64,000 nt of DNA from Polytrichum commune (taxonomy: Eukaryota; Streptophyta; Polytrichopsida; Polytrichales; Polytrichaceae). Below are positions 47,697 through 59,460 of the stretch, piece after piece. A program made the position numbers and the translations under genes. The notes beneath the pieces are model-generated. The model had not been told where the DNA came from. It worked only from the letters and a program-made list of their open reading frames with translations, and made no database searches. Position 1 is the first letter of the stretch, and each line of letters begins with the position of its first letter. The DNA lies in NCBI GenBank assembly GCA_950295325.1, contig OX485804.1, positions 53,258,001 to 53,322,000 on the forward strand, given 5' to 3'.

Positions 47697-48337
47697 TAGT
47701 GCACATCTTGAGGGAGAAAAGACTCAAAATCACTCAAATTTGAGTAAGATCCAAAGAACATTTAGGGCCGTGGTCAGAAGAGGCCGTGTAGGGTTAATAG
47801 AGGTTGTGGAGAAATGCCAAAGGGGGCATTTACCCTCAACGGCCACACCCATATCCCCACTCTATTTTAATAATTGGAAGTTTCGGCGCATAATGTGTAG
47901 ACTTGAAAACCTGGGCAACAAAAGAGGCTTCGGATGCCTTGGGCATAATTGTCAATGAATGGCTCCACTGGTGGTGGTCGTGGCATTACCCCCAGATGGC
48001 CAGGGACTCGGGAGATGGAAGTGAATGTTCATGATTAGGAGACACATAATGCAGGCTTGCCAAACGCAAGGGGACGGGTAAGGGCATTGTCTTTTGTGTT
48101 CTCTCGCCTCACCCGATTTCATCTTTGTTGCTAACCCAACGAAACGAAATCTATAGCAAGAAAGTCATAGCTTTGTGTAACTCCAAATAATAAGTGACAT
48201 AAGACGGTGTCGTGGTCTTTCGTATCGAGAAAGACGTGCCTATGGTCGAGAAACCAGAGGTTCTTCTGTTCTTTTGGTCTTTGGTGGTATCGACAACCGT
48301 ACATCTGGCGTTGACCTACGGGTTCACTCTTCAAATA

Positions 48338-48607
48338 AGTAAATAAGTAAATAACCAACGTCAGGTAATCCGATGTGAATTTGAGCATATTGGTTGTATT
48401 GTGTTCAAGAATCCTCTTGGTGCAGGGTGGGGTTTACTACCTACCTTGCGGTGGGTGGGCTCTTGGCGTCCTACCTACCTACCTACCTATCTAGTTTTTC
48501 CCGTCAAGTAGAGAAAAGATTTCACAACAAGAATCGAACCGCCAACCACTCCATTCGAAAATGGGTGCCTCTCCACTATCACCTGTAGTTTAGGGTCATC
48601 TCGGACC
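48338..48607 (-). mobile_element. SINE-A copy 3
   Basis: 270 bp on the minus strand, flanked by TCACTCTTCAAATA (48324-48337) and TCACTCTGCAAACA (48608-48621), 12 of 14 bases alike. B box GGTTCGATTCT, a GGTAGGTAGGTAGG run, and the 'ccaagagcccaccc' and 'aatcctcttggtgcaggg' (complement) blocks match the family. The tail reads TTATTTACTTATTTACTTAT. Confidence 0.85.
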
Positions 48608-48933
48608 TCACTCTGCAAACACTAGACTTCTATACCTTACGGCTTCTCATGTTTTCTAGTTAGAAGTATACAACGAATCCTCCCACTGGTTCAGTCGACT
48701 TATAGCCCACCCACACTTATTGGTCTGCACCACCAATGAGCGGTTTCTACCAGCACTAGTTACATCCAATGGCTCTCATTAGCCAAATTGGAGCTAAAAG
48801 TAGCGCTTGTTAATAAAAGCCGTTCACTAGTGACCCACACCAATAAATGTGGGTGGGCTATTACACTATACATCTCGTATATCTCTCATGATTCCTATGC
48901 TAAAATGCCATCAGTTAATAAAATTGGATATGG

Positions 48934-48938
<5 letters not shown>

Positions 48939-48968
<30 letters not shown>

Positions 48969-48987
48969 TACATACATACATACATAC
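48939..48987. repeat. (CA)n then (CATA)n microsatellite
   Basis: About 13 CA units run into six CATA units; the histidine/threonine-rich open frames over it are artefacts. Confidence 0.95.
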
Positions 48988-49174
48988 TAGGGCCAACTGG
49001 TCCGTTGGAAAGGGAGGTTGGGGCTCCCTCTTGGCTTCCTATTGTTACTCCTTCTCATGTGACTGTTCATAAAAGCTTTGTGATCTCCATTATCCTTTTC
49101 AATCCTCTGGGTTCTCCTGACTTTACTATCGTGTTCTTACCAGTTTCTGATGTATTTGCTTTTGTAAACGTTAA

Positions 49175-49212
49175 GCCTAAACCCTGAACCCTGAACCCTA
49201 AACCCTGAAACC
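49175..49212. repeat. Degenerate telomere-type repeat
   Basis: Five heptamers of CCCTAAA / CCCTGAA, two of them close to the plant telomere unit on this strand. Probably an interstitial relic or chance expansion. A similar CCCTGGA run of three units lies at about 58873-58892. Confidence 0.6.
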
Positions 49213-49621
49213 AACCCGAATATTCTACCCCTAACAGTAACAATTTAGAGTCCATGGAATGTGGTGGAGAAGTTGCATTTTTATCCAAACAGGGTTTAAT
49301 GAAACCCACGCAATGTGGTGGGGGTTACATGAACACCAAAGGATGTTGAATGGAGAACCACATCACCAAACTTTGTAGACCTACTACCTACTACCATTGG
49401 TGAGGTCTAAGGAAGTTGGACCACCGCTTGGAGAGGGGTAGAAAAGAAAAAGAAAAAATAACGCCCATATCATGTACCGGCATGAATGCGAGCCCGTTAA
49501 CCCGTAACTGATCATGTTACCCATGATGCAGTATGGGGCATTATGCCTCTTTCTTGGGGAGGGGTATAAGAAACGACATCAAGAAAGGGGAGAGTTAGCA
49601 GCTAACCCTTGATGTTTCTCT

Positions 49622-49883
49622 TCTAGTATGAGACGACCCTAAGCTACCGGGTGATAGTGGAGAGGTACCCATTTCCGAATGGAGTGGTTGGCAGTTTGAT
49701 TCCCGCTATGAAATCTTCTCTCTACTTGATGGGAAAAATACTAGGTAGGTAGGTAGGAAGCCAAGAGCCCACCAATCACAAGGTAAGCAGTAAACCCCAC
49801 CCTGCATCAAGAGGATTCTTGAGTAGGGAAGGGCCAACGGGCTCTAATTCACATCGGATTGCCCGACGTTATTTATTTATTTA
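49622..49883 (+). mobile_element. SINE-A copy 4
   Basis: 262 bp flanked by the exact 12-bp repeat TGATGTTTCTCT (49610-49621 and 49884-49895). The A-box region reads GGGTGATAGTGGAGAGG, the B box GGTTTGATTCC appears as AGTTTGATTCC, then the GGTAGG run, 'ggattcttgagtaggg' and CCCGACGTTATTTATTTATT. Structure complete. Confidence 0.88.
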
Positions 49884-50754
49884 TGATGTTTCTCTCCCAA
49901 AATCAGAAAAAAAAAACTGTGAGAGCTACCTTGGTTAAGCAATTTCTTGTCCCTTGTTCTTGTGTATATGGGGGCATTAAGCCTTGTTTGAGCCCACATG
50001 GGTGCCAAGTATTCCCACCCAACCAAACCTAGCCGGGGCTAGACACCCACTTCTTTGAGTTGAGCCTACCACTATCACCCAATGTGAAAACACAATTAAG
50101 TTTGTTATAGAAAACCTTTTTTAAAGATAATTTGACCCCATATTTAGCATCGGAGGCCCAACATTAGTCTAGAATTACCCATGGAAGATGAATTGACCAC
50201 GATTTTATGAGGATCAAGTTTCTACTAGACCCCCTTTACTTGGGGACCTATATCTTAAGTCAAGGAATCAACAAACATACACTTCTCATAACTATAACTA
50301 AATAAGGGAAGCTCTAATTTTTAATCCAATTTTTTGTTGATACTTCATTCAAGATTTTCTAATGCAACATACCTTACTACACTCAATGGAATGATATGGT
50401 TGTTAATGTTATGCAATGACCCAGTGAGAAAACACATCAAGTTATTTGGGACGCCTTGTAGGATTATGGTAGGATTGAGTGGCAATGGACTCTCTCGGAC
50501 TTGGAAAAGGCCCCGGACGTTGCTTACCAAGGTGCCTTTAACAAATTCAATTCAATTTGTTTTTTTTGGGGGGGGGGGTCAAAGGTCTTATTATGACATG
50601 CAATAACTTAGTGGTTATGTGGAAGGTTAAGCCCCAAATGGATGTTGTTTCTTGATTTCCCCTCAGTCTGCGTTGGTTCTCCCAAGATTTCGTTCCTTTC
50701 TTGCAATTGAATTCTCAATTTGCACCCAAAAAGAAAAAGAAAAAACAAACCTTA

Positions 50755-50925
50755 CTACACCGAATATTGTATTCAGTGTCACTTACTATTTGGACTTACA
50801 CAATGCTATATTGAAGGAATTGAGAGCATGAAAGGAATAAAGCTAAAACTTTCTATCCTACAAGAAGTAGTGGTGTAGGGAGAAAAGTGTCCGTTTAAGA
50901 TCCCACCTACCCTAGTGGAAGTGAA
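50755..50925. repeat. Degraded TA-MITE end and R-like fragment
   Basis: TA then CACCGAATATTGTATTCAGTG, followed by 'cttactatttggacttacac', is an M4/M5-like left end with no right partner found. About 70 bases on, 'ctatcctacaagaagtagtgg' and 'gtttaagatcccacc' resemble the right block of repeat R. Confidence 0.35.
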
Positions 50926-53900
50926 GTTCTTAAGAAGCATCCCCCAAGATTTCACGGTCGTCCCATCCACTTGGCCGCATTCATTTACCTTATTACTTGA
51001 CTTATGTGTTACAAATCCAAAGGAGATCCCGTCACCTTGCGCATGTGTGCTTCGAAGGCTTATACGTTAGGAAATGTGATGATTTGAAGCATAGGGTTAG
51101 GTTCGGTTCGGTTTCCTTTCCAACAAGGAATGCATGGGCCGTATTATGACGCCAACTACTTACAAGGGCTAAGTTACAAAGTGGCCCATGATACTCATGG
51201 CCGCCCTTATTATTATTATTACTACTACTATTATAGGTCACTATATGCAAATGATACGTTAGTAGTAGCTAGGCCATGTAAGCTATGGAGTACATTAAGT
51301 TGGTGAATCATGAGTATGATGTGTGATCTACATGAGTAGATATGCTTTCATCAAAGTCAAGATGCTTTATGACCTTGATATGAAGACATAGGTTACGGAG
51401 AGAGAGTCATGAGTATGGAGCGGTATTGAGGATTGACTTTCATTTTTCTTGATTTTTTCTTTCAATTTCTTCTTCTTGGAAAGCATATGATTACTACTGA
51501 ACAATGCTCTTGTTGTTTTCCAAATGTTTAGGATAGCCACAACGGCTATAAGCATTCGAGTGATGAGGCCACATATGGATGATGGTGTGTATTCCATCCA
51601 AATATGAACGTTTTTGGCAATTTCATTCATGGGAAAATGAAATTTTATTTGGCTTTTTTGTTTTTGTTTTTAGAGTCATAGTTTTGCAAATTTTTGTCTT
51701 AAGAAACATGTTAGGTATGACCTAAGGGTTCATTCTAGTTGCCAAAGTTAAGGAAAAGTTCATGAACAAAGGATATTTTGGCAAGACTAGCAAGAAAACA
51801 AAGCAAAAGGACATAAATTGTCTTTTGTCATTGCTTGTCACCCTTGTAATTAGGGTGACCCAATTTCTAAATACAATTAGTGGCTTCATTCTAGTTGCGT
51901 TTAATCACTTTTTATACTAGATGATGTGAAATTTTAATCAAACTTCTTCCAAATTATCATGTGTGGGGTGTCAAGAAGTGTGACCTTGCAAGACAACAAA
52001 CTGTCATCAATCTCCTTAAGAAAGGTATCGTCCCCACTCACCCGGGGTAGGTTAGCAATTGCTTTGACAATAGCATCCCAACAACATGCTTGGCCTTGGA
52101 ATTTCTTGCACTCGCTTGTTGGCCTTTTGAGGCTAACTTCTTCCTCTTGAAGAGCCAGATGAACCCACATTGCCCTTGCCACCTACCGTCACCTTTCACC
52201 CTCCCCAAAGCCCACAACCTGAAGCCCAAATTCTAGGTTAAGAACCAACACCTCCCTAAATCTAAGAAAGCATGCAGATGTTGGCGTTGATGGAAGGAAA
52301 CCCCCACATGGGACGGACATAAGAAACCTAAACCCCAAGAACATTGAATTGCATGTGCACATGAGCACAACAACTACACACAATATAAGTATTTGCCATC
52401 TTGAACAATATGTTGAGAGTCTCTATTGCAAAACAAGGAGCAACATTGCATCATTCAAAACTTGCAACAAATTGACAAGACAAAAGCTAGGGTGATGCAA
52501 TTTGTGGTGGGGTCTTAAAACGAATGTGATGGACAATGGATTTCTTTTATTTAAAAGAGTTGTTAGGGTTGTGCATGCAATTGAAGTTGGTGGTGGCCAT
52601 TGAAGAGGTTGGGATGACATGGCGATGAAGGTGAGGAGGAATGGAGTTAGAAACGGCAACAATGTTGCGACAAAGGTGGTGAATAGCAAGCAAAAGCATA
52701 CACCCCAAGGAAATGCAAAGTAGCGTGTTCATTCATGATTGCTGAAGGAAATGGGCGACTAAAGCCATTGGGGTGGGCGCAAAGTTGTAACACCCTAATC
52801 AAATCAAATCAAATCATATTAGGTGGACGGGATTTGGTGATAATGGCGATGGAATTGCCTGTGATTTGACGTCATATCAACTTGATCGGGATGGAAGATG
52901 GCTATAGATGGGTTTTTTCATCTGTTTTTTTAACACATAGGTGTCGCCTCCATAAAATTTTAGTCATTTTTTGGCTAAAAATCAAAAAAAATGTTGCTCC
53001 AAAACATTATTCAACTACATGGTTGTGTTTGATTTTAAATTTAACATATGACATGGGCTGCTAAAAACTTAGAAAATAAGAAGAAACTGACGTCGATGTG
53101 AATAATGAATAATGGTGATGTTTTTAGCGAGAATATTGTGAATAATGTCAGTATTTTTAATGATAATGTTGTTATAAATAGTATTTTCATTGAATAATAA
53201 TGGGATGAATGATGTTTCATGTAAATAGTGCCGGGAATATATCTCCACCCAAATTCCAAGTATCAGCATGAATATATGAATGGTAGATGAATATTCTCAA
53301 TTTTTCCGGGGACATAAAATATAATTGACATATTCTAGAATCATGAAACTAACACACATGAATAAATAATGTTATTTATGGCCCTCTGAAAGGGCCGCGT
53401 TCCTTAATTTACTTGAGGTGAAAATATCTAGGACTTGATGTAAGAGAGTGCTACATTCATTAAAGTGCAGTGCTACGTTCATTCAAGTCGGCAAAGTGCA
53501 TGGATTGATATGAAATGTTAGTGATCCAAGTGCAATGACTCATGTGCAGTGTTGCATTTTTATTCTAGAGGTCAGAGGCGGCATTTTAAAATAAAAATTT
53601 CAATTTTTTTTATGTATCTTATTAAAAATCATTGAAGACATCAATCCGTGAGGTCCTTTATGGCAAATCATTGTCGAAAAATATTTCCTTCTTCTAGGAT
53701 GAGTTCTTCGAGCCCTTCTCTATCCAAGAATTGATCCCAGACTACGCCTGGATTGTCCCCGATGCAAAATTCATCTTGTTCAATGTTGTCGTCATTCTCC
53801 GTCCAGGGCTCGGGGCTCATGGCTTAGGGCTCAGGCATTGCTATTGAGTTTGAATGTACTAATGCTATATGAAAATATGGAACCATTGGCAAAGTTACAC

Positions 53901-54571
53901 GTGTCTATTATCGCCCTACAAATCTGGACGGATGTAGTAGTGAATTTATAATTAAAAAACATAAATTATACCTACAAATTTGCCAAGTATTTGAAAATGT
54001 ATATTTTTAAATAAATTAAAAATAGATGCACCCTTACTCATGTGAGCATATTCATGTAACATTGCTTTTCAGATGTGTCATTTGTGCAAGAGATCAATAG
54101 CACTCGGCTCCATAGCTTATCTCCATAATTAGTCTCTAATTTATCTTATTGTTGTTGATGTTTCATCATAAATATGCTACTGCGGCAAAGTTCTATCTTT
54201 CCCAAATGATCCATGGAATAGCACTTCACATGAATAACTAGCGTGCAATGCAATTGAACTTCCTTTAGTATTTAGGAAGGTGCAATAGTACCAAAAGAAT
54301 GAAAACAAGCGGTTAGTCACAAGAATGTTATGCCCTATCATTATCTGGCAAACGTGGCTAATTATAGCCAGTTGTGCAACCAAGTCCAAACTATGGCTCA
54401 TTTGTAGAGACCATTTTAGATCAATACTCACTCAACCCCTAAGTGTCTAAGAGGTCCAAATGGGGCCTCTCCAAGCAAAAGGTAATGTGGTTGGGCTATA
54501 TACATTCATTCTTAGATAATCATGTCAAAAGTGACCCTATCTTAAATCAACTTATTCTTCAAGTGCACTAA
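50926..54571. other. No gene or element recognised
   Basis: Overlapping frames occur on the minus strand at 51934-52229 and 52423-52732 (up to 88 codons), none with a recognisable motif or consistent phase. Between 53.0 and 53.3 kb the sequence is a low-complexity GAATAATG-rich stretch. Confidence 0.35.
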
Positions 54572-54821
54572 GGGCGGGTTTACACTACGGACCATGAAGT
54601 TGGATCATGGAAGAGGGCCCTTTTTAATGGTCCGAGTTCATGGTCCAACTTTCATGGTCCGACTTCTTGAAAAAATAGTTTTGAAAGCCTTCGGGCCCCT
54701 CACTAGGTGTAAACCTAATATGACCCAAGAAGAATGACCATGCACCAAAAATGAATGTGCTGATTTTTTTAATACATGCCCAAAAAGGGTTGTTTTGAAA
54801 AAAATAAATTAAGTTTGACCA

Positions 54822-54884
54822 TTCTCTTGTCTTCTCTTGTCTTCTCTTGGGCTTCTCTTGTCTTCTCTTGGGCTTCACTTGTCT
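54822..54884. repeat. CTTCTCTTGT minisatellite
   Basis: About six units of 10-11 bases. On the minus strand it reads as RQEKPKRRQEK-type repeats, an artefact. Confidence 0.85.
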
Positions 54885-54992
54885 TCATTTCTTGTTAGAT
54901 ATGTTGAAGATGTGGCTTGCAAATCTTCTCAAAAATTTATTTACAAAAAATGAGCGATTCAATTTGTACATGTGACATGTACCTTATGTTGT

Positions 54993-55500
54993 CACTACAC
55001 TAAATAAGATATTTAGTGTTTGATTATATTTAATGTTGTTACCACCGTACCTTGCTCAACACTAATTTTTAGATCTTTGATAATTAGTGTTAGAAGATTT
55101 GCAAGAAGATATGTTGGAATCCTCCTTTTTTTTCTTTTTTTTCTTTTTTTTTATCCTTACTAACACTAAATTAAAACATGTAACTTCCACATATTACCAT
55201 AGTTGATATTTAGTGTTTGAGTTTACATTTAATGTTACTATTTCATAGGGTTATTGATATTTAGTGTATGTGTTTGTATTTAGTGTAGTAGAAAACTATG
55301 CAAAAATAACTGCAATTGTTTTTAAATTGTGGTTCTTTTGACCACCCTGATCTACAGTCGCTAAATGACTACAGATTTTTTGTTTTTGTTTTGCAACTGT
55401 AATTTTTAAAAGTTTTTGGGCATGTAGTATACCGTTGGAAAGATATTTTCAAGACCTTTCCAACGGTGTATTAAAATCCCCCAAATTCCAAACATTTTAG
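54993..55500 (+). mobile_element. CACTA-type terminus, copy 2, split by M1
   Basis: CACTA at 54993-54997 is separated by M1 from GTAGAAAACTATGC (55288 on). With M1 and one TA set aside, the end has the same form as that at 45774. GGTTCTTTTGACC, ACAGTCGCTAAATGACT and the hairpin CCGTTGGAAAGA / CCTTTCCAACGG (55431-55470) follow in the same order. A run of A lies at 55514-55532. No far end found. Confidence 0.6.
54998..55285 (+). mobile_element. M1 MITE, copy 2
   Basis: 288 bp, CACTAAATAAGATATTTAGTG to GTATTTAGTG, with TA duplication. Nested at the TA of a CACTA-type end, which fixes its boundaries exactly. Confidence 0.85.
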
Positions 55501-56031
55501 TTTGGTAGACCAGAAAAAAAAAAAAAAAAAACTGCACTCAAATTCTTGAGTTCTAGATGTTCCACATTGTTTGATGAAACATGTGGGAGCAAGTTTAAGG
55601 GGTAGGGCATGGAAGAGCTTATGGGCTATGATATGATCTAGGCATAGAGAGGGCAAACTTGCTTCTCAAGATTTATTATATCATATAGATTTTGAAAAGT
55701 GGGTCTTATGAGCCTTACCTAGGGGAAGAGTTGTGTATAAAGCCCCCAGAAGATATTTCTATTAAAATTTTATTATAATGGAGTTTCTTTGCCATGGGAC
55801 CTTGCTTTTTCCTACTGGACCACTTCTCTTGCCTCTTTCACTGCAAAACCCATTGGACCATGTCAGTGCATTTATTACGCCTTGAAAATTGTATTATGGG
55901 GACCTCGACCTGCATGATCCCTTTGCGATTTTTTCCTTAGTGTAAACCGAAGTGGTCCCGGGACAATTCAACCAATCAACGCTCTTACAATACCATGATT
56001 CGACTTCCTTGTCCATAGTGTACACCGGCCC

Positions 56032-57653
56032 TAAGTTAAACACTTTGATGTTATTGAAGATCTAAGTTCAAATATGCAGCATGGGTGTCCTTGGATGCAA
56101 ATACATTTGTTGTATTTTGATCATCAATGTATGGTATGAGTGTGTTATTTTAATTTTCTCCTTGACATAAGAGAATGTGTATAATAAGGTCTCAAACATA
56201 TAAAAATATAAAAATATGATTGTTGAACTTGGTGAAACCTATACAAATTATGTATATGGCCATATATTGAGAACCCACATCTTTTAGGAGTTAACTTACT
56301 AGTGCTCTCCACTTGGAGAACTAGCAAGTTACTAACACCACAAAATTACAACACATATGTGATCGGTTCTGGTTGATTGCCAAAGTTTGGCTTATTTTAG
56401 AGACCCCCCATAGGTCTCTTCCCTCACTAGGCCACAATCATTTTTTATTTATTTATTTAAAAAAAGACAGAGATGGTGCCAATAGTTGCACTAGGAAGGG
56501 TCCCCAATGCGAGTGGGCATGGCCAATCATTGCAAAGTAAAAGTCATAGTTATCTACAAACATATTATATGCTACTTCCATACTTACATAAACTTTGGCC
56601 CATTTTAGATACCACCCCTAGGTCCCCTCCCTTAGGACATAGCCATTAAAAGAAACAAAAGAAAGAGAAGAAAGAGAAACTTGATGCCAATAGTTGCACT
56701 GTAAAGGGTGCCCAATGGGAGTGCACATGGCCGATTGTTAGAGAGCCAAAGTTATAAATTACCTACAAACGAATCATATACTACTTTCATACTTACAAAA
56801 AAACTTAAACCCATTTTAAATACCACCTTAGGTCTCTTCCCTTAGGGTAGAGCCAATAAAAACAAAATCAAAAAGAAAGTAAGAACATTGTATTCATTAA
56901 TTTGAGACTTTCTCTTGTCTCAAATTGATATATGGACCACAACAACGTGAATTCGCCTGAAACTATATTGTCAACAATCTGAAATAAATTTTGAGTCCTA
57001 ATATCCCAAAATCAATGGTTGGCCGACTTAAGCACATTGGGTAGAGCACTTGACACCATAGTCATCAACAAAAACACATCGGGTAGAGCATCGGTAACGA
57101 TTTCCCCTTCAATATGATCTAATGTTTAAATTGTCCTACCTAAACCATCTTGATATGATTTCTTATTTGGGTTCTTGATATGAACACCCACTTCAAAGTA
57201 TTTGCATCTTCCAACATTCTCCAATATATGTGTGATTTCATTCATGTTCTTATGTTTGTAAATGTCTCAAAATGCCCAAAAAGTCCCAAATTAACGAATA
57301 CATTGTTTAAGGTCAATGTATCCAAAATCAACCAGGTCCATTTAACCACTCACTAGCGGCATGTAATGCCGACATGGATGAGATCTATATATTTTTAGGC
57401 AAACGAAGTAAAGGTTTATGTGGCGGCAACTTGTGATCGATTAGCCTATCCTTAGAAGAGCTTTGACAATTGTTGTAGCCAAGCATTAGCATTTAGATGT
57501 GCAGTTTTGGGTTAACCTATAAATCAACTATGTGTTACCCTAACTTTACCGCCTCAAAAGTTGTAACAACTTCCATATGCATGAAACAAATTTGATTTTT
57601 TTGCATTCTCCTTAGCATTTGTTTCTCTTCACGAGAAAAATGATTCCCCACTA
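56032..57653. other. No gene recognised; faint internal repetition
   Basis: Three loosely similar segments near 56.39, 56.58 and 56.81 kb share 'cccattttaaataccacc', 'gccaatagttgcact', 'gggtgcccaatgggagtg' and 'catactac'-like words at 190-230-base spacing, suggesting an old tandem duplication. No coding frame. Confidence 0.4.
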
Positions 57654-57931
57654 CACTAAATAGGATATTTAGTGTTTGACTATATTCAATGTTGTTACCA
57701 CCCTACCATGCTCAACACTAATTTACAGTTTTTTGACAACTAGTGTTAGAAGATATGTTGGAATTCTTCTTTTATCATTGGTATTTTTTTTCTTCATATC
57801 CTTACTAACACTAAATTCAAACATGAAACTTCCACATATTACCATAGTTGATATTTAGTGTTTGACTTACATCTAATGTTACTTACTTTCATAGGGTTAC
57901 TAATATTTAATGTATGCGCTCATATTCAGTG
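57654..57931 (+). mobile_element. M1 MITE, copy 3
   Basis: 278 bp, CACTAAATAGGATATTTAGTG to CATATTCAGTG, TA on both sides. Its 60-codon open frame is an artefact of the repeat. Confidence 0.78.
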
Positions 57932-57954
57932 TATCAAAACACTAAGGTAGAGGG

Positions 57955-58645
57955 TGCTAAAACCAACACCTATAAATGCCTCCCAATTGCCAACACTCTA
58001 CGACCTTGAACCTTACCCTGCAGTGTAGGAGTGTTTGGGCCATGGAGTGACGGTTTTAGGTGCCATTAGTGGTGCCCACCTCATAGCGGCCTCCACTACC
58101 TCCATGTAGGGTAGGTAACGGGCTTCACCCTATCTTGGGTTGGTTCAAGGTGGGATTAGGGTGGCATGTCAATGCCTATTCTAGCCATTCTATTCACAAC
58201 GCCAAGGAGGTAGGCCCACAAAGCACAAAAGGGTCATTTCTTGGGATGCAAGGGGGTTGGTTCCCGGGATGCAAGGTGATGGCTTTACAAGCGAACCGGG
58301 TGGGATCATGGAAATAGTTGTGTGGCTTTGCCTATCATTACTACTTGGGCTTTGATGTAGTTTGGGTCTAGTACCCAACTATGTTGTGTTGGTTCTAGGC
58401 AACGAAGGTGGGGGTCCGCATCATATGCGAGCTTGCCATACACATGGCCTATGGATTGGTTGAAAGAAGCTAATAGTTTTGACTTCGAATATTCATCAAA
58501 TATCCAACTGACACTAAAGATATTATTTCTTTCTTGACACCTACGTTGAGCCCAAAGACTTATATATATATATAAATTTTCTATCAACCATATAGCCACA
58601 TGTATGTGCAATAGCTTAAAGTGTTGGTTTAAGCAGCCTCTACCT
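57955..58645 (+). mobile_element. M2 element, copy 2
   Basis: 691 bp, AGGTAGAGGGTGCTAAAACC to GGTTTAAGCAGCCTCTACCT, TA on both sides. It lies 21 bases after an M1 element. Uninterrupted, so it serves as the empty-site reference for the 5.48 kb copy. Confidence 0.78.
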
Positions 58646-59104
58646 TAAATATCCTTTTCTAGTGTAGTACTCCTCCATAGCATATGCAAAACTCTCTTAT
58701 TTTCTTCATGGGGAAGGGTGCCCAATGGGAGGGAGACAGGGCGTATCATGGTGGCAGAGCAAAAGTTCTAAGTTACCTACAAAGAAATTTTTATACTACT
58801 TCTTCCCTATATAACTTAGCACTCAAAGAAAGCATGCAGGGTGCAGGCAGGTGGGGATTGGTGCATGGGTGAACCCTGGACCCTGGACCCTGGACTCTTC
58901 CTTTGTTATTTTGGCTGCCACTAACTTACAACTGGTACTTTGATCGACCCCGTAGCTTAAAAGGTGTCCTCAGCAGCAAGCCCATCAAAACCCTAAACCA
59001 GGTGCCCCACATCTCCCCTCACGCTTTCGTTCCCGAATTCATGCAATGCCCTCTCGCCCACTTGCATAATTGCATCTCAAGCATAAGGAAGGTGTGCGCG
59101 TGTG
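58646..59104. other. No gene recognised
   Basis: Two short plus-strand frames (58684-58872 and 58903-59127) with less AT bias than the surroundings, including 'cccatcaaaaccctaaacc'. No family recognised. Confidence 0.3.
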
Positions 59105-59225
59105 TGTTATTCGGTTGCTTTTCTTAATTGGACACCTATGTTTGGTTTGGTGTATGGTATGGTGAGGATCGAGGATCAAGGAACGATTGCCGTTGAAGAC
59201 ACGTGTTTTCAAGAGATTGGATGAC
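59105..59225 (+). repeat. Repeat family R, fragment; G16 tract downstream
   Basis: TTAATTGGACACCTATGTTTG, then GAGGATC, then GAAGACACGTGTTTT, in the order seen at 37.74-37.83 kb. A G16 tract lies at 59364-59379. Confidence 0.45.
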
Positions 59226-59460
59226 GTCTTCGTATTTTATCAACTAATGCGTAGTTGATGTTGAACATAATTGGGAGGATCTATGTATCCGATTATGGAA
59301 TCGACAAATGGGCACTTTTTGAAGATCATAACCAAGTAAAGGTGGTGGGTGAGGTGGGGGGAAGGGGGGGGGGGGGGGGAGCTTCTCAATTTGACCTTCT
59401 TTTACTGATGGTTTATGGTAGATTTGTTAATGCAACCCAAGTTTGTATGTGAAAATCTAA

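Larger units (their letters stand above)
54572..56031 (+). mobile_element. T4 Tourist-like element, composite 1.46 kb
   Basis: The left end GGGCGGGTTTACACTACGGA, then GGATCATGG, pairs with the right end CCATGATTC, then TCCATAGTGTACACCGGCCC; TAA flanks both sides. It contains a CTTCTCTTGT minisatellite, a CACTA-type terminus and, inside that, an M1 element. Without these the core may be well under 1 kb. No transposase was seen. Confidence 0.7.

Noticed and set aside
48788-49187. Open frames across 48.8-49.2 kb
   Set aside because: They translate the CA/CATA microsatellite (His/Thr/Tyr runs).
27053-54878. Shared FGAWSF...HIRFTPSEGP frames at 27053-27328 (plus) and 54624-54878 (minus)
   Set aside because: Both sit in T4 repeat DNA; the second is partly minisatellite. 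No start, domain or longer frame supports a gene.
57020-57070. GGGTAGAGCACTTGACACC, resembling a tRNA D-arm
   Set aside because: No B box or acceptor stem pairs with it.
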